64,000 nucleotides of DNA from Pseudogymnoascus destructans (GCF_001641265.1 NW_020167520.1:558001-622000), one strand, 5' to 3'. Shown: positions 9,970 through 20,681, counted from the first letter of the stretch. Made by a program: numbers and translations. Notes: generated by a model not told the origin, from the letters alone.

Positions 9970-10906
9970 TGTAATGGTGGGTGCACCAGATATGAGAATC
10001 TAGCCACCCAAGGAAGGGATGAATTTACTAAGACAACACACTGTCTTAGGAAACAGAGCCAAAGGGTTGTAGCTTAGACTATTCCACAACGCAGCAATCA
10101 GGTGTATGATGTGGTGAAGTGGTTTAGACAAGTTGCAACAAATGTTGAGTCTGAGAACTCAGGGGTAAGTCAGAGGTTAGCACCTCACTGACTTTTCAAA
10201 AAACAGAGAATAACAAGATCAATGCTTGGAAGCTTGGAAAAGACGTAGAAGTATGTGCTAGTCGATTTACTGTATTGCCTGCTTGCCCTTTCTTAAGGAA
10301 AGGGCAATCCTATTTATGCCAAAGGAGTGTAGTTCTCTCATTTTCCATGACTTTCCATGACTAACCAGGCTTGGTAAATGTATTAGAAATCAAGTGCGAC
10401 CCACAACTAGCTTGCTAATCATGTAGTGAACGTAAGAGAATCCCATAGAACCATCTCTTGGGTTCCTAGCCTATAGGAAGTGAAAAGGAGGTCCAAGGTC
10501 AGAGTACCTATAGACAAATTATGTCATAACTTAACCAATCTTGTGGGTAACTAAGGAGCGATGACGTGTAATGAATCATAGAGGGTTGTAGAAGCTTCTA
10601 GAGCTATCGTTCATGTTCCTAGGCCTCTAGTTGGTAGAGATATGCCATGTGGTAGTATTGGCCCACCCCCTTAAGGAGGAGATTTTCTTAATAACTTGTT
10701 CAATGAGTGTCCAAATGATATGCCGTGATGTATGTAGCATAAACAGATGTAGTAGAAGAGTTTGCAGCAATCGTTGAGTAGTATTGCTTCTGTTGTTGGT
10801 GTGATAAGCCAAGATATGTATGGTGACTTGTAGGTTTGAGGAGGAGATTTCTAAGTTTGCTCTTGAGTTTGATAGCAAACTGAGTGCAACGAATGTCAGT
10901 ATGACA
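9970..10906 (-). repeat. 5' LTR of Gypsy family A element
   Basis: 937 bp, TGTCATACTG..CCATTACA on the minus strand, near-identical to the solo LTRs at 1425 and 19056. It carries the presumed promoter (ATAAATA at 10317-10311). Its outer flank is pogo transposase sequence; no target duplication can be checked because the other end of the element is gone. Confidence 0.93.
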
Positions 10907-12456
10907 CTTTCAACCCCGCCACCCTGTCGTAGTTCTTGAGATATCTGCTCTTCCACAGCTAGGTGAGCAAGTATATCCTGCCCTTCTTGAATTGTAAGGC
11001 ACCCTCCTTGTTGTATACACTTTTTTTCGCTTTTTGCGCTGACTTGCAACTTCATTTGCTTGTTGTAAGGCCTGAACTTCCGCCTTCATTAGAACAGCAG
11101 AATACACCATTGTTTGAGCACCTCTTAGCAACTGGTCTAGCGCATTGTTAATAGGAGTTGGTGAGCTATTTTGATGGCATATAATGTGATCTTTAAGATG
11201 CGTAGTTTGACTTGCTAGCTCTATTAGATTGTGTGGTGTTTTAGGTTCCCATGAAGCATCCTCAAAGGTTGGTGGTGTTAAAGGCCGTAGTTGAATGTCA
11301 AGCTGTGACAACACAACATCAGGACAGAATGGAACTAGCCCTGTAGCTCGAAAACTACTGCAGATGTTCTGCTTTGTGATTGCGTCTGTGAAAGCCTGCT
11401 TAAAGGCAGGAAGAAACTCAACTTTCGTAACATGGTTTATATGAGTGCAGATTAAGCTCTCAACTTGCTGTCCATATGCCTTCTTAAGTGGTCCAAAGCA
11501 ACTAACATCAAGCGGTTGAAGTAGATGAGATGAGTGCGGAGGCATATAAAGCAATATTATACCATTCTCCTTACAGTATTGCTCAAACGGTAGAGAATAG
11601 TGACTCTCATGGCCATCTAGAATTAACAGGCGATGTGCACCAACTGTACGATGCTTTGTATGCTTATGAAATGTTGGATCCATTGAAATCCAAGTTCATT
11701 TGTCGTCCATCCATTCTCACTTAATGCGAGGATCCAATCTTGTGGTATATCTTCATCATACCATGTTGAGAGATGGTTCTTCCCACTCATAATAATGAAC
11801 GGTGGGATTGACCATCCTTGCGCGTTAATCCCTTGAATTACTGTTGCCCACTCTCTGTTTCCAGGTTGAATTGCTTTAGGTCGATTCTGCCGTTCAGAGT
11901 TTGTAACAACCATTGCTGTTGTAATAATGCCCATTTGAAAACCTGTCTCATCAAAGTTGTAGATGTCTGCATCGGTAATTCCATACTTTGCAGTAGTGTT
12001 TTGTACAAGTGTAAACCATGCTTTTATGAGCTCTGCATCTTCACATAGAGCTCTCTTATAGTCGTATTTGCGATTAAACTTTGTTTTAAGCTCAACATGG
12101 CGTTTAACAAAGTTGGAAGCCCAATTAACTCCAACCTTGCCCACACCTCGAGATGCGAGTAATTGATTGGCCATATCTTGAACAGCATGAAGCCTAGGCG
12201 AAAACCCCCGTGAATCTAGGTCGAGGATATGTTGAATAACAACTGATTCTTCCAAGCAAGTGAGTTTTTGAGTTTTTGGTGTAATGTCGCGTCGTGGGCG
12301 TATTCCCTTTAGGCGCCTCTCAAGTAGCTTAGGACAGACATTTGAGGCCTTTGCAGCTGCCCTAATGCTATTAAATTGGCGTAATCTAATAGCTTCGATA
12401 GCAATATATATTCTACCTTCAAGATTAGTTGATGGAATATCAACTTGTTGAGGCAT
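10907..12456 (-). pseudogene. pogo-type DDE transposase with zinc-knuckle class C-terminus, broken
   Basis: It starts at ATG 12456 (MPQQVDIPSTNL). Residues 1-120 hold two HTH regions. The catalytic Asps lie in YNFDETGFQMG, LLILDGHESHYS and SSHLLQPLDVSCFG. A frameshift near 11680 separates QWIQHF from HKHTKHRTVGAH, and a second lies near 11040 in the Lys-rich coiled region. The frame then continues IQQGGCLTIQEGQDILAHLA and is cut at 10907 by the family A LTR, so the C-terminal CCHC knuckle expected from its relatives is lost. It is closely related to the transposases at 12846 and 59133. Two frameshifts plus the insertion make it inactive. Confidence 0.88.
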
Positions 12457-12494
12457 CTTGCAGTACACATAAGGAGCGTGTTGTGTTCGTCGCG

Positions 12495-12527
12495 TGCGAC
12501 ACTCACTTGTATGCGACACTCGCTTGT
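12495..12527 (-). repeat. pair of 17-bp-spaced direct repeats in the pogo terminus
   Basis: TGCGACACTCACTTGTA at 12495 is followed by TGCGACACTCGCTTGTG at 12512, exactly 17 bp on. They lie between the transposase start (12456) and the probable element end near 12540 (GTTATA). They are candidate transposase-binding sites. Confidence 0.7.
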
Positions 12528-12540
12528 GGAGGACGTTATA

Positions 12541-12750
12541 TGCTTTATAAATAATCATGATTATGATTACGACTACATAATCATGATTATAATTGATTTT
12601 CTAACCCTGCCCCTCGCTTTCATATATTTGATTTTAAATTTTGGTTTTATTCATTGTGATGTAACTAAATTGCTTTTAAAGACTATTTTTTGTAATGGGC
12701 GGTTAATTTATTTCTGGCCTTATTAATGGGTTTACTCTTTAGGATTAACA
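12541..12750. other. AT-rich gap between two pogo elements
   Basis: Contains two copies of the palindrome TAATCATGATTA about 30 bp apart near 12553-12595, then unremarkable AT-rich sequence. No gene was seen. Confidence 0.5.
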
Positions 12751-12793
12751 TACATGTATAGCGAAAGCGCCAAACAAGCGAAAGCGCCAAAAT
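12751..12793 (+). repeat. left TIR with internal direct repeat
   Basis: It starts TACATGTATAGCGAAAGCG. GCGAAAGCGCCAAA is present at 12761 and 12778, a 17-bp period. It pairs perfectly with 14562-14604. Confidence 0.92.
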
Positions 12794-14602
12794 GATGCGG
12801 TGACCAAACCCCCCAACTAAATGTTAAATTCCTCAACAACAAAACATGCCCCATAAAAACGATGAAAGCCAATTAGTGCTAGCTATCCAGGCTATGCAAA
12901 GCGACCCAAAGTTACGCCTTCGAGTTGCTGCTAGGATCTATTCTGTGGACCACCGCAAGCTAGGTCGTCGTCTAGAAGGTGTACCTTCACGACGCGATAT
13001 CCAAGCCAACTCACGGAAATTAACTAACCTAGAGGAGTCCGTCCTTGTTCAGTATATACTCGACCTAGCTGCCAAAGGGTTTCCTCCTCGGCTGTCTGTT
13101 GTTGAAGATATGGCAAGTCGACTACTTGCAACACGCGACGCGTCACGCGTTGGGTCGCGTTGGGCTTCAAACTTTGTTAAGCGGCGTGTAGAGCTCCAGA
13201 CACGCTTTCAGCGCAAATACGACTACCAGAGGGCTAAGTGCGAAGATCCAGAAGTTATTAATGGCTGGTTTGAGCTTGTGCGTAACACAATTGCGAAATA
13301 TGGTATCGATGAAGCAGATATCTACAACTTTGATGAGACTGGGTTTATGATGGGCGTTATCTCAACTGCTATGGTTGTAACAAGCTCAGACGGGCGGGCA
13401 AAAGCAAAGAAGGTACAGCCTGGTAATCGGGAATGGGTTACAGTAATCCAAGGCGTTAGTTCTCAAGGTTGGGCAGTACCACCATTTATCATTGTTGCAG
13501 GCAAAAACCACCTTACATCTTGGTATGAGAATAGTGGATTTTCAAGCGATTGGGTGATTTCTGTTACTGAAAATGGCTGGACTACAAACGAGAGAGGCAT
13601 GGATTGGATTCAGCACTTTGAGAAGCATACAAAGGCCCGGAGTGTTGGTGGTTATCGCTTGTTAGTCCTTGATGGTCATGAGAGCCACCACTCAGATGAG
13701 TTTGAGGAGTACTGCAAGGAACACAACATTATTACGCTTTGTATGCCTGCTCACTCTTCTCATCTACTCCAGCCACTTGATGTTGGCTGTTTCGGCCCGT
13801 TAAAGCAGGCCTATGGTCGGCAAATTGAAGATATGATGCAGGCTCATATTTCTCATATTACAAAGGATGACTTCTTTCCTGCCTTCCACGCTGCATTTAA
13901 CACTACAATGACGGAAAGTAACATTTGAGGCGGGTTCCGAGGGGCAGGGCTTCTTCCATTTGACCCTGAGAGAGTGATATCTACACTTGATCTTAAGTTA
14001 AGGACACCAACGCCTCCAAGCTCCCGCCCAGGTACTGCTCAACCTTGGGTTTCTCAGACACCAAACAACCCAATTGAAGCTATGTCACAGTCTACATTTA
14101 TTAAAACTCGGATTTCACGCCATCAAAATAGCTCTCCAACCTCAATCTATGCAGCTGTTGACCAGTTTACAAAGGGTGCATCGCAAATAATGCATCAATT
14201 AGCACTGCTAAAGGGAGAGAACCAAAACCTACGACAGGCAAATGAAGTACTAAGCAAGCGCCGGAGAGCTAGGAAGACACGACTACAGCAAGGAGGATCA
14301 CTTAGTCAACAAGGGGCGCAAGAGCTACAGGATGAGAGGGATGTTGTGCAGCAGGTAGAGCAGGAAATAAGGGCAAGCCGTGGTCGGAAGCCAAGGGAAG
14401 AAACCCGTGCCCGTCGCTGTGGCAAGTGTGGTGAGACTGGGCACAATGCGCGCACGTGTCAGATTGTAATAGACACCTCTGAGGAAGAGGACTCCGAGTA
14501 GTTTCAATTGATTTCTAATGTTGTGGTAGATTTATCGCAATGTTTGTCGTGAGGGTAGATAATTTTGGCGCTTTCGCTTGTTTGGCGCTTTCGCTATACA
14601 TG
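12753..14602 (+). mobile_element. nearly complete pogo-type transposon with TIRs
   Basis: A perfect 43-bp inverted match joins 12751-12793 with 14562-14604. Taking TA as target duplication (12751-12752, 14603-14604), the element is 1,850 bp. Each end contains GCGAAAGCGCCAAA twice, 17 bp apart. The interior is one transposase frame broken by a single TGA. Perfect TIRs indicate recent movement, possibly driven by a related intact copy elsewhere. Confidence 0.92.
12846..14501 (+). pseudogene. pogo-type DDE transposase with CCHC knuckle, one nonsense codon
   Basis: 551 codons in one frame from ATG 12846, with a single TGA at 13926-13928 after ESNI; relatives have Leu at the matching place (NILAGFRG). 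N-terminal HTH about 1-55, second CENP-B-like HTH about 60-130, then the DDD core: D163 (YNFDETGFMMG), D276 (LVLDGHESHHS), D312 (HSSHLLQPLDVGCFG), i.e. DD35D. After the core come a Lys/Arg-rich helical segment and a C-terminal knuckle CGKCGETGHNARTC near residue 525. The upstream open part alone (360 aa) contains the whole catalytic triad. A cut-and-paste transposase acting in the nucleus; probably inactive unless the stop is read through. Confidence 0.9.
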
Positions 14603-14604
14603 TA
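14562..14604 (-). repeat. right TIR with internal direct repeat
   Basis: Exact reverse complement of 12751-12793, followed by unique sequence. Confidence 0.92.
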
Positions 14605-15089
14605 CGTTATATCCATAGACATAAATAATATATATTTAATTATTAAATGATTTCTTCTTAAGGCTAACTTATCCTCTTAAGTGATGTTTAAATTATATTC
14701 ATAGGAATGACGCGTAAAGTAAACGTAAAATCAACCAAGTCCAGCCCTTATGAAGCTGGGCAACTACCCGGCAAACCGTACGGGTATATCAACCAAGTTC
14801 TAGCCTAAACTGCTTCTTCTTTCTTCTGCATTAGTCACCACCACTACCACACCACTACCACGCCACTACCACACCACTACCACACTACTACTAGTCTACA
14901 ACTACTACTACCAACTGTCCCTACAATTATTTGACTCATGCTCTATAAATATCACGTGTAGTCTTACCTTCTCAGTTCTAGCTCTTGCACCTCACTTGCA
15001 CCTCACTTGTTACGACTCTGATATTACATACTCATATTCGACACAACATAATTCCCCCATCGATTTGGACGATCCTAAGCTTGCCTAGA
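14605..15089. other. intergenic, promoter side of the protease gene
   Basis: Contains a degenerate 12-bp tandem repeat (CACTACCACACC and variants) at about 14842-14890. No conserved frame was found. An in-frame upstream ATG at 14985 would add 35 residues without recognisable features. Confidence 0.5.
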
Positions 15090-16829
15090 ATGGGAGTCAT
15101 TTGCAGAAAAAGAAAATACGCGTCGAGCAGTTCGTTCGAAGACTTCGACCCCATCAGTAAGTCTGTTATATCTCGCCTTGACTATATATCTAACACTTCT
15201 CAAGCTGGTGCATGCTCCGTCGAGAAATTTGCTGCAAGCAAGGATGCCTTTCGAGTTGCGCCTACTCTGAAACTCCCAACCCCGGAGCCCTGCGATTCGA
15301 AGAGGTGCTCGGAGAAGGTCCGAGATATCACAGAGATGCTGTTTGGCGACATCATAGAGGCGGCAGAGACGTTTGGGATTTCATGCCAGACGATAGAAGT
15401 TTATCACATGTGGCAACGAGGTTTGCCTCAAACGGCAAAAGATACGATCATCCTCTCAACGCTTGATATAGACACGGCACGATGGGAGGCAGCCGCTAAC
15501 CATATCCTCGGCATGGTTGAAGAGGTAGTCGTGGACATAAAGTTTCGCGTGGAAATCCGCAATCCTGATCTCATGTATTCTGACATATCTATGCCAATTC
15601 GAGATGACGAAGTCTGCAAGATACTCAAAGAGATCGCGCCAGCCATTAAAGCGGAAGTTGAGAGAAGTTGCCCCAACCTATGGACCAGCATTGCCTACCA
15701 TTCTCGGAGGCGCTATGATGTCCACGATGATCCTGGCAACGCTACGATCATGCTATTCATCGAGCCTAAGTCAGTATCCCTATGGGGATTAATCGAGGAG
15801 CGGCTTCAGGAAGCAATCGAGTCGGTTCAGTCTGCACGCCAGTTTAACATCTCACTCGAGATTCTGCCTGGATTTAATATCCCCGCCATCACGCCCTCTG
15901 AACATATGCTTAAGGGATCCGATATGTACCACGACGAAATTCCTGCATCCCCGGAGAATGGCGCCTCAATTGGGCCAAGATTGAGTACCACGGGATCGGG
16001 GAGCATAGGTCCTGTCGTTTACTTCAAGGCCCACGACAAGGCAGAGAGGCAGAAGGGCATATTGACATGCCATCACGTCATCTCTTCTGGAGATCCACAA
16101 GGGAGACGGAATAACGACAAGTTTGGAATTGGCCTTGATGGGCGCAAGACTAACCGCCGAATCAACATCAACTGGCCGTCACGGCAAGATATAGACTACA
16201 CCACACAGCAACTCAAAGAGTATATTGCAAGCGGAAAAGATAAGAGTAACGAGTCAGCATCGACGCTTGCATCTATAACGCAGAGGTTTACGCCGACGAG
16301 CAGCATTGGCCATGTGGCATATTCATCTGGTATGCGTCTTAACCAAGATCAGACTCGGATGGACTGGGCGTTTATCGCTTTGATTTCCCCTGGGCCTGGT
16401 GATGCTATGGAGAATATGCTGCCACCACGGTCGGCGTTTGATCTCCAGTTTAAAGTCCCAGATTTTAAGGATTATAAGGTGGCGCCAGGAGACAGGATGT
16501 CGAACATACACGAGCTCATCCCTAAATCGTGGGTAGGGAAGAAGGGTCGAACGAGTGGAGCCACGGCTGGTAGGGTTGGGGAGATGAAGCGCACAGTTCA
16601 ATGGCGGAATGGAATGGAGTCCGAAGAATTCGAGGCCTTCAGCCATAAATCAGGGCGTGAATTTGCGCAGCCAGGGGACTCAGGATCGATGGTGTTCGAT
16701 CTTCAGGGGGGATGGGTTGGGATGGTGATTGGAATGGATTCTCGCGAGGATTGCGGATATGTTACGTCGGCTCATGAGCTTATTGCGGATATCGAGGCGA
16801 AGACGAAGGGAAAGATTACCCTGGGATAG
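15090..16829 (+). CDS. single-exon trypsin-like serine protease with unknown N-terminal region
   Basis: 579 aa from ATG 15090 (MGVICRKRKY); 614 aa if the ATG at 14985 is used. The C-terminal half has the PA-clan triad: His in LTCHHVISSGD (about 328-329), Asp in RMDWAFIALI (about 425) and Ser in AQPGDSGSMVF (about 531), with the GDSG motif intact. Residues 60-290 hold a region I do not recognise, with a conserved-looking WQRGLPQTAKDTIILSTLD. There is no signal peptide or membrane segment, so it should be intracellular. No intron interrupts the frame and the neighbours are transposon debris plus an SNF2 fragment, an accessory-genome setting. Substrate and role are unknown; a regulated cytoplasmic protease, for example in fungal self/non-self responses, is possible but only inference. 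Confidence 0.82.
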   Translation: MGVICRKRKYASSSSFEDFDPISKSVISRLDYISNTSQAGACSVEKFAASKDAFRVAPTLKLPTPEPCDSKRCSEKVRDITEMLFGDIIEAAETFGISCQTIEVYHMWQRGLPQTAKDTIILSTLDIDTARWEAAANHILGMVEEVVVDIKFRVEIRNPDLMYSDISMPIRDDEVCKILKEIAPAIKAEVERSCPNLWTSIAYHSRRRYDVHDDPGNATIMLFIEPKSVSLWGLIEERLQEAIESVQSARQFNISLEILPGFNIPAITPSEHMLKGSDMYHDEIPASPENGASIGPRLSTTGSGSIGPVVYFKAHDKAERQKGILTCHHVISSGDPQGRRNNDKFGIGLDGRKTNRRININWPSRQDIDYTTQQLKEYIASGKDKSNESASTLASITQRFTPTSSIGHVAYSSGMRLNQDQTRMDWAFIALISPGPGDAMENMLPPRSAFDLQFKVPDFKDYKVAPGDRMSNIHELIPKSWVGKKGRTSGATAGRVGEMKRTVQWRNGMESEEFEAFSHKSGREFAQPGDSGSMVFDLQGGWVGMVIGMDSREDCGYVTSAHELIADIEAKTKGKITLG

Positions 16830-17243
16830 TTACTATGGCGGCACATCGTGCTAAGCGGTTGTGAAAGTCCGCATAGCTGTTATGGTTGGCTCGGGAGTTG
16901 CGCGTAGTCCGTCTGAACTGCTCAAAATCCGTCAAAACTACGTCGTATTTGTATAATTCCGTTCCACTGTGCAGTACTGAACTGTATTTATACGAATATA
17001 GGAACGGCGAAAAATGAGAACACGTGACCCACACTTTTCACTATCCATCGACGAGCGTCTGTTCTCCCATCCCAGCCCTTGCCTCCTCATTAATAGAGTA
17101 ACCCCCGCTAGACGCTGGCTCGAATCCTTCTAACGGCTACCATCTCGCACTTTACATCCTTTGCACTACCACATCCTCCTTCACATTTTCTTGAATTCCA
17201 TTGATCCATCTCGAGAATTGTGCGCGCATGGGGTGAAATATGA
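16830..17243. other. intergenic, nothing recognised
   Basis: Sequence between the protease stop and the helicase fragment. No motif-bearing frame on either strand. Confidence 0.5.
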
Positions 17244-17672
17244 AAACCATGTCTCTTGCTCATAACGCCCGGGACCGGCGGAACCGGCCTCGACATCCCC
17301 GAATGTTCCATCATGATTCAGATTGAATTGTGGTGGTGGAATGTGAACGTCGAGAAGCAGATGAGAGGCCGGTTCTACCGGCAAGGGCAGGATAAGGAGG
17401 TAAAGGTATATAGGTTAAAGAGCAACGCCGTTGTCGATCGCATCATTTCGGAAAACCAGGTCAACAAGGGCTTGTACAATGATACCATGATGGGCACCAT
17501 CGTTTGCGACGACAGCCAAGAGGTGGTCATCCCACCAGTGTTTGAGAGTCGGGAGCTAGACGAAGAAGAGACTGAGCTATATAGGCTCCACCAGCAACTC
17601 TCCGCTCACTCTTCCCCGAGCTTGCCGCGAAGAGAGGATAGGTCTCTACCTCGGCTCTCGGGCATCGGATGA
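17244..17672 (+). pseudogene. SNF2-family helicase C-terminal fragment
   Basis: The frame opens after a TGA at 17241-17243 and has no ATG before the conserved part. It reads GTGGTGLDIPECSIMIQIEL and then WWWNVNVEKQMRGRFYRQGQ, helicase motifs V and VI of SWI2/SNF2 ATPases, followed by a short tail to a stop at 17670-17672. The ATPase N-lobe, motifs I-IV and any start codon are missing, so this is a remnant of a larger gene. It may be a non-LTR-free gene relic displaced by the surrounding repeats. Confidence 0.75.
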
Positions 17673-18026
17673 AGGCGCGCGTCTATCGAACGGCAAGATC
17701 ATCGCGCGCATCCGAGACGAGTAGTCCTGCTATGGTTGCCTGGCGCTTGCCGCGTCTCCCTTCGTTGTAGGGATGGGCCATGAGCTTCTTCGGCATGGCG
17801 TTTGAGATGGGAGTTTATTTAGCTGCGGTCCCTAGCGACCGTGGTTGGGACTTCGAGGCTCTCGAAATAGGGGGCGCGCGAGCTTTTTTTGTTTTCCATT
17901 TGATACGTTCTTTGGGTAGGGCGCCGATAGGATTCGTCTGGTTGCAGCCTGAGCAAGATGCGCTCGTTGCTCTCGAAATAGGGGCCGGGCGAGTCTATTC
18001 TCTCGTCTAGACATGGGTATGGTGTG
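17673..18026. other. gap with a duplicated 23-bp motif
   Basis: No gene is recognised. TCTCGAAATAGGGG occurs near 17859 and again near 17971, each followed by a G/C-rich GCGAG stretch. The frames here carry no known motif. Confidence 0.5.
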
Positions 18027-20582
18027 GTAAGTATTTTATAAGCACTAAGAAGCTCACTAGGCGACAAGCTCGATGGGCGGAATTCCTCTCTTGGTACAAT
18101 TTCCAAATCGTGTATCGACCTGGTAAGTAGAATTGGAAATCAGATGCTCTTACCCGAAGGCTAGGGGATCGACTAGAAGGAAACGAAGAGGATGATCGAC
18201 AGAAGCAGCAGCTTCAAACAATGCTACTAATGGAAAAACTACAGCTAGAACTCAAAAGTCGAGAGCAGGCACAAGATGCTCAACTTGCACCAATCCTACT
18301 ATAAGATCAGAGCATCTACGACATGATCTGAGCTGCGTAGCTTTAAGATGAACTATACAAGGATACAATCCAAAGACTATAGAACAACGAGCGAGATAGT
18401 CTAAGCATAGCCTTAGCACATTGTGAAGAGAGAAATGGACTCCTACTCTACCAAAATCAAGTTTAGATCCTAGAAGACATCCGAGTTAAACTCCTTCATG
18501 AGGCTCACGACCAGCTAGTAATAGGATACCCTAGAATTAGGAAGATGATTCGAATCATTAAGAGACAGTACTACTCGCCTCGGATAGACAAGACTATAAC
18601 TTAATATGGAAGGAATTGCTATATCTACAAGAGATCAAACCCAACCTAGGACGCATACAATGGACTCCTACAACCAATCCCAATTAGAAGCCAACTATAG
18701 CAGGATATTTTTCTAGACTTTATTACTAGATTGCTGTTATGCGAAGGAAGCAACGCCATTCTAGTAGTGGCCTGTCAACTAACTAAAGAACTGCACTTTA
18801 TTCCTTGCTTCACAGGACAAGAAGCCATTATAGCAGAAGCTATAGTGTAGTTACTGCTCCGACATGTATGGAAACACCACAGCCTCCCAAATTCGATTAT
18901 ATCAGATAGAGGTCCTTACTTCATTACAGTAGTATGGAAAGTGTTATGTACGGTATAGAGAATTATAGCAAAACTATCAACAGCCTGTCATCTAGAAACA
19001 GATGGCTAGACAGAGAGGTTTAATAGAGATCTCGAGCGATATCTAAGAGCCTATATGTCATACTGACATTCGTTGCACTCAGTTTGCTATCAAACTCAAG
19101 AGCAAACTTAGAAATCTCCTCCTCAAACCTACAAGTCACCATACATATCTTGGCTTATCACACCAACAACAGAAGCAATACTACTCAACAATTGCTGCAA
19201 ACTCTTCTACTACATCTGTTTATGCTACATACATCACGGCATATCATTTGGACACTCATTGAACAAGTTATTAAGAAAATCTCCTCCTTAAGGGGGTGGG
19301 CCAATACTACCACATGGCATATCTCTACCAACTAGAGGCCTAGGAACATGAACGATAGCTCTAGAAGCTTCTACAACCCTCTATGATTCATTACACGTCA
19401 TCGCTCCTTAGTTACCCACAAGATTGGTTAAGTTATGACATAATTTGTCTATAGGTACTCTGACCTTGGACCTCCTTTTCACTTCCTATAGGCTAGGAAC
19501 CCAAGAGATGGTTCTATGGGATTCTCTTACGTTCACTACATGATTAGCAAGCTAGTTGTGGGTCGCACTTGATTTCTAATACATTTACCAAGCCTGGTTA
19601 GTCATGGAAAGTCATGGAAAATGAGAGAACTACACTCCTTTGGCATAAATAGGATTGCCCTTTCCTTAAGAAAGGGCAAGCAGGCAATACAGTAAATCAA
19701 CTATCACATACTTCCACGTCTTTTACAAGCTTCCAAGCATTCATCTTGTTACTCCTTGTTTCTGAAAAGTCAGTGAGGTGTTAACCTCTGACTTACCCCT
19801 GAGTTCCCAGACTCAACATTTGTTGCAACTTGTCTGAACCACTTCACTACATCACACACCTGATTGCTGCGTTGTGGAATAGTCTAAGCTACAACCCTTT
19901 GGCTCTGTTTCCTAAGACAGTGTGTTGTCTTAGTAAAATCATCCCTTCCTTGGGTGGCTAGATTCTCACATCTGGTGCACCCACCATTACACTATATCAA
20001 CTACTTATAGACAATTGGGTTGAGTATCTCTGCCTAGCCGAATTTGCAGCAAATGCTCTTCCATTAGACTTAACAAAAGTTAGTCCATTTTTTGCAAATA
20101 AGGGTTTTGAGCCAAGAATGAGCTTTGATATAGAGGATAGTAAGTTCAAAACTACGTCACAAGAACATAAGGACATAGCTCAAAGCATGAAAGATATTTG
20201 GGAATTTCTACAAGATCAAATTGCACTCTCTTAATCCTAGATGGAGATTATAGTGAACTGGAACAGAAAACCTTTACTAAGATATAAGATATCAAATTAG
20301 AGACAGAGTATGGCTATCTACTCGAAATATCAAAACCTAGAGGCTATCTAAAAAGCTAGATCATAAGCAAGTTGGTCCATTTAAGATTCTAGAACGAATT
20401 AGACAAGTGGCATATTGGCTAGAACTACTAGTAAGTATGAAGATACACCCTGTTTTTCATAGCAACTTGTTAAGACTTGATTTAGATGATGCACTACAAG
20501 GCCAACACCATGAACCTTCGCCTCTAATTATCATAGAGGATGAACTTGAATGGGAAGTTGAAGCTGTATATTATAAGGTTTA
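18027..20582 (+). pseudogene. Ty3/Gypsy pol 3' half (RNase H to chromodomain), decayed, family C
   Basis: Conceptual reading with many TAG/TAA codons gives: the RNase H end (STKKLTRRQARWAEFLSWYN, VYRPGK..SDALTRR); an integrase zinc domain and core (DFITRLLLCEGSNAILVVAC, FIPCFTGQEA, IISDRGPYFIT, LSTACHLETDG, ERFNRDLERYLRAYM); then, after a solo LTR (19056-19991), integrase end (EYLCLAEFAANALPLDLTKV) and a chromodomain-like end (IEDELEWEVEAVYYKV, stop at about 20580). Many stops fall where Trp or Gln is expected, which fits C-to-T change at CpA (RIP). The element's LTR end follows at 20681. Confidence 0.85.
19056..19991 (+). repeat. solo LTR, Gypsy family A (copy 2)
   Basis: 936 bp, TGTCATACTG..CCATTACA, flanked by the perfect 5-bp duplication CTATA (19051-19055 and 19992-19996). 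Inserted inside the integrase of the older family C pol remnant. Confidence 0.94.
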
Positions 20583-20681
20583 GCCTCACCTTCATACTTT
20601 TCTTCCTCTTCTTCTCTCTTTAGATTCAATCTAGCTTACTTTACCTAGACTGGCATAATGACCTCTATGACCATCGTAACA
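20583..20681 (+). repeat. LTR end of Gypsy family C
   Basis: Sequence from just after the chromodomain stop to ATCGTAACA matches the reverse complement of 40195-40300. It contains AGATTCAATCT at 20622-20632, 60 nt from the LTR end, as in the 40-kb copy. The left boundary of the LTR is not defined. Confidence 0.65.

Larger units (their letters stand above)
6096..10906 (-). mobile_element. Ty3/Gypsy retrotransposon family A, 3' truncated
   Basis: Read on the minus strand: 5' LTR 10906-9970, primer-binding site 9967-9958, gag-pol frame from 9917, ending abruptly inside the integrase at about 6096. The downstream part of integrase, any chromodomain and the 3' LTR are missing. The element sits inside a pogo transposase (outer flank from 10907). 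It is the only copy of family A in the window with internal sequence. Confidence 0.9.

Noticed and set aside
19084..19335. 83-codon frame recurring in several family A LTRs
   Set aside because: Repeated because the LTR is repeated; it extends across the presumed U3 and varies by frameshift between copies. No motif.
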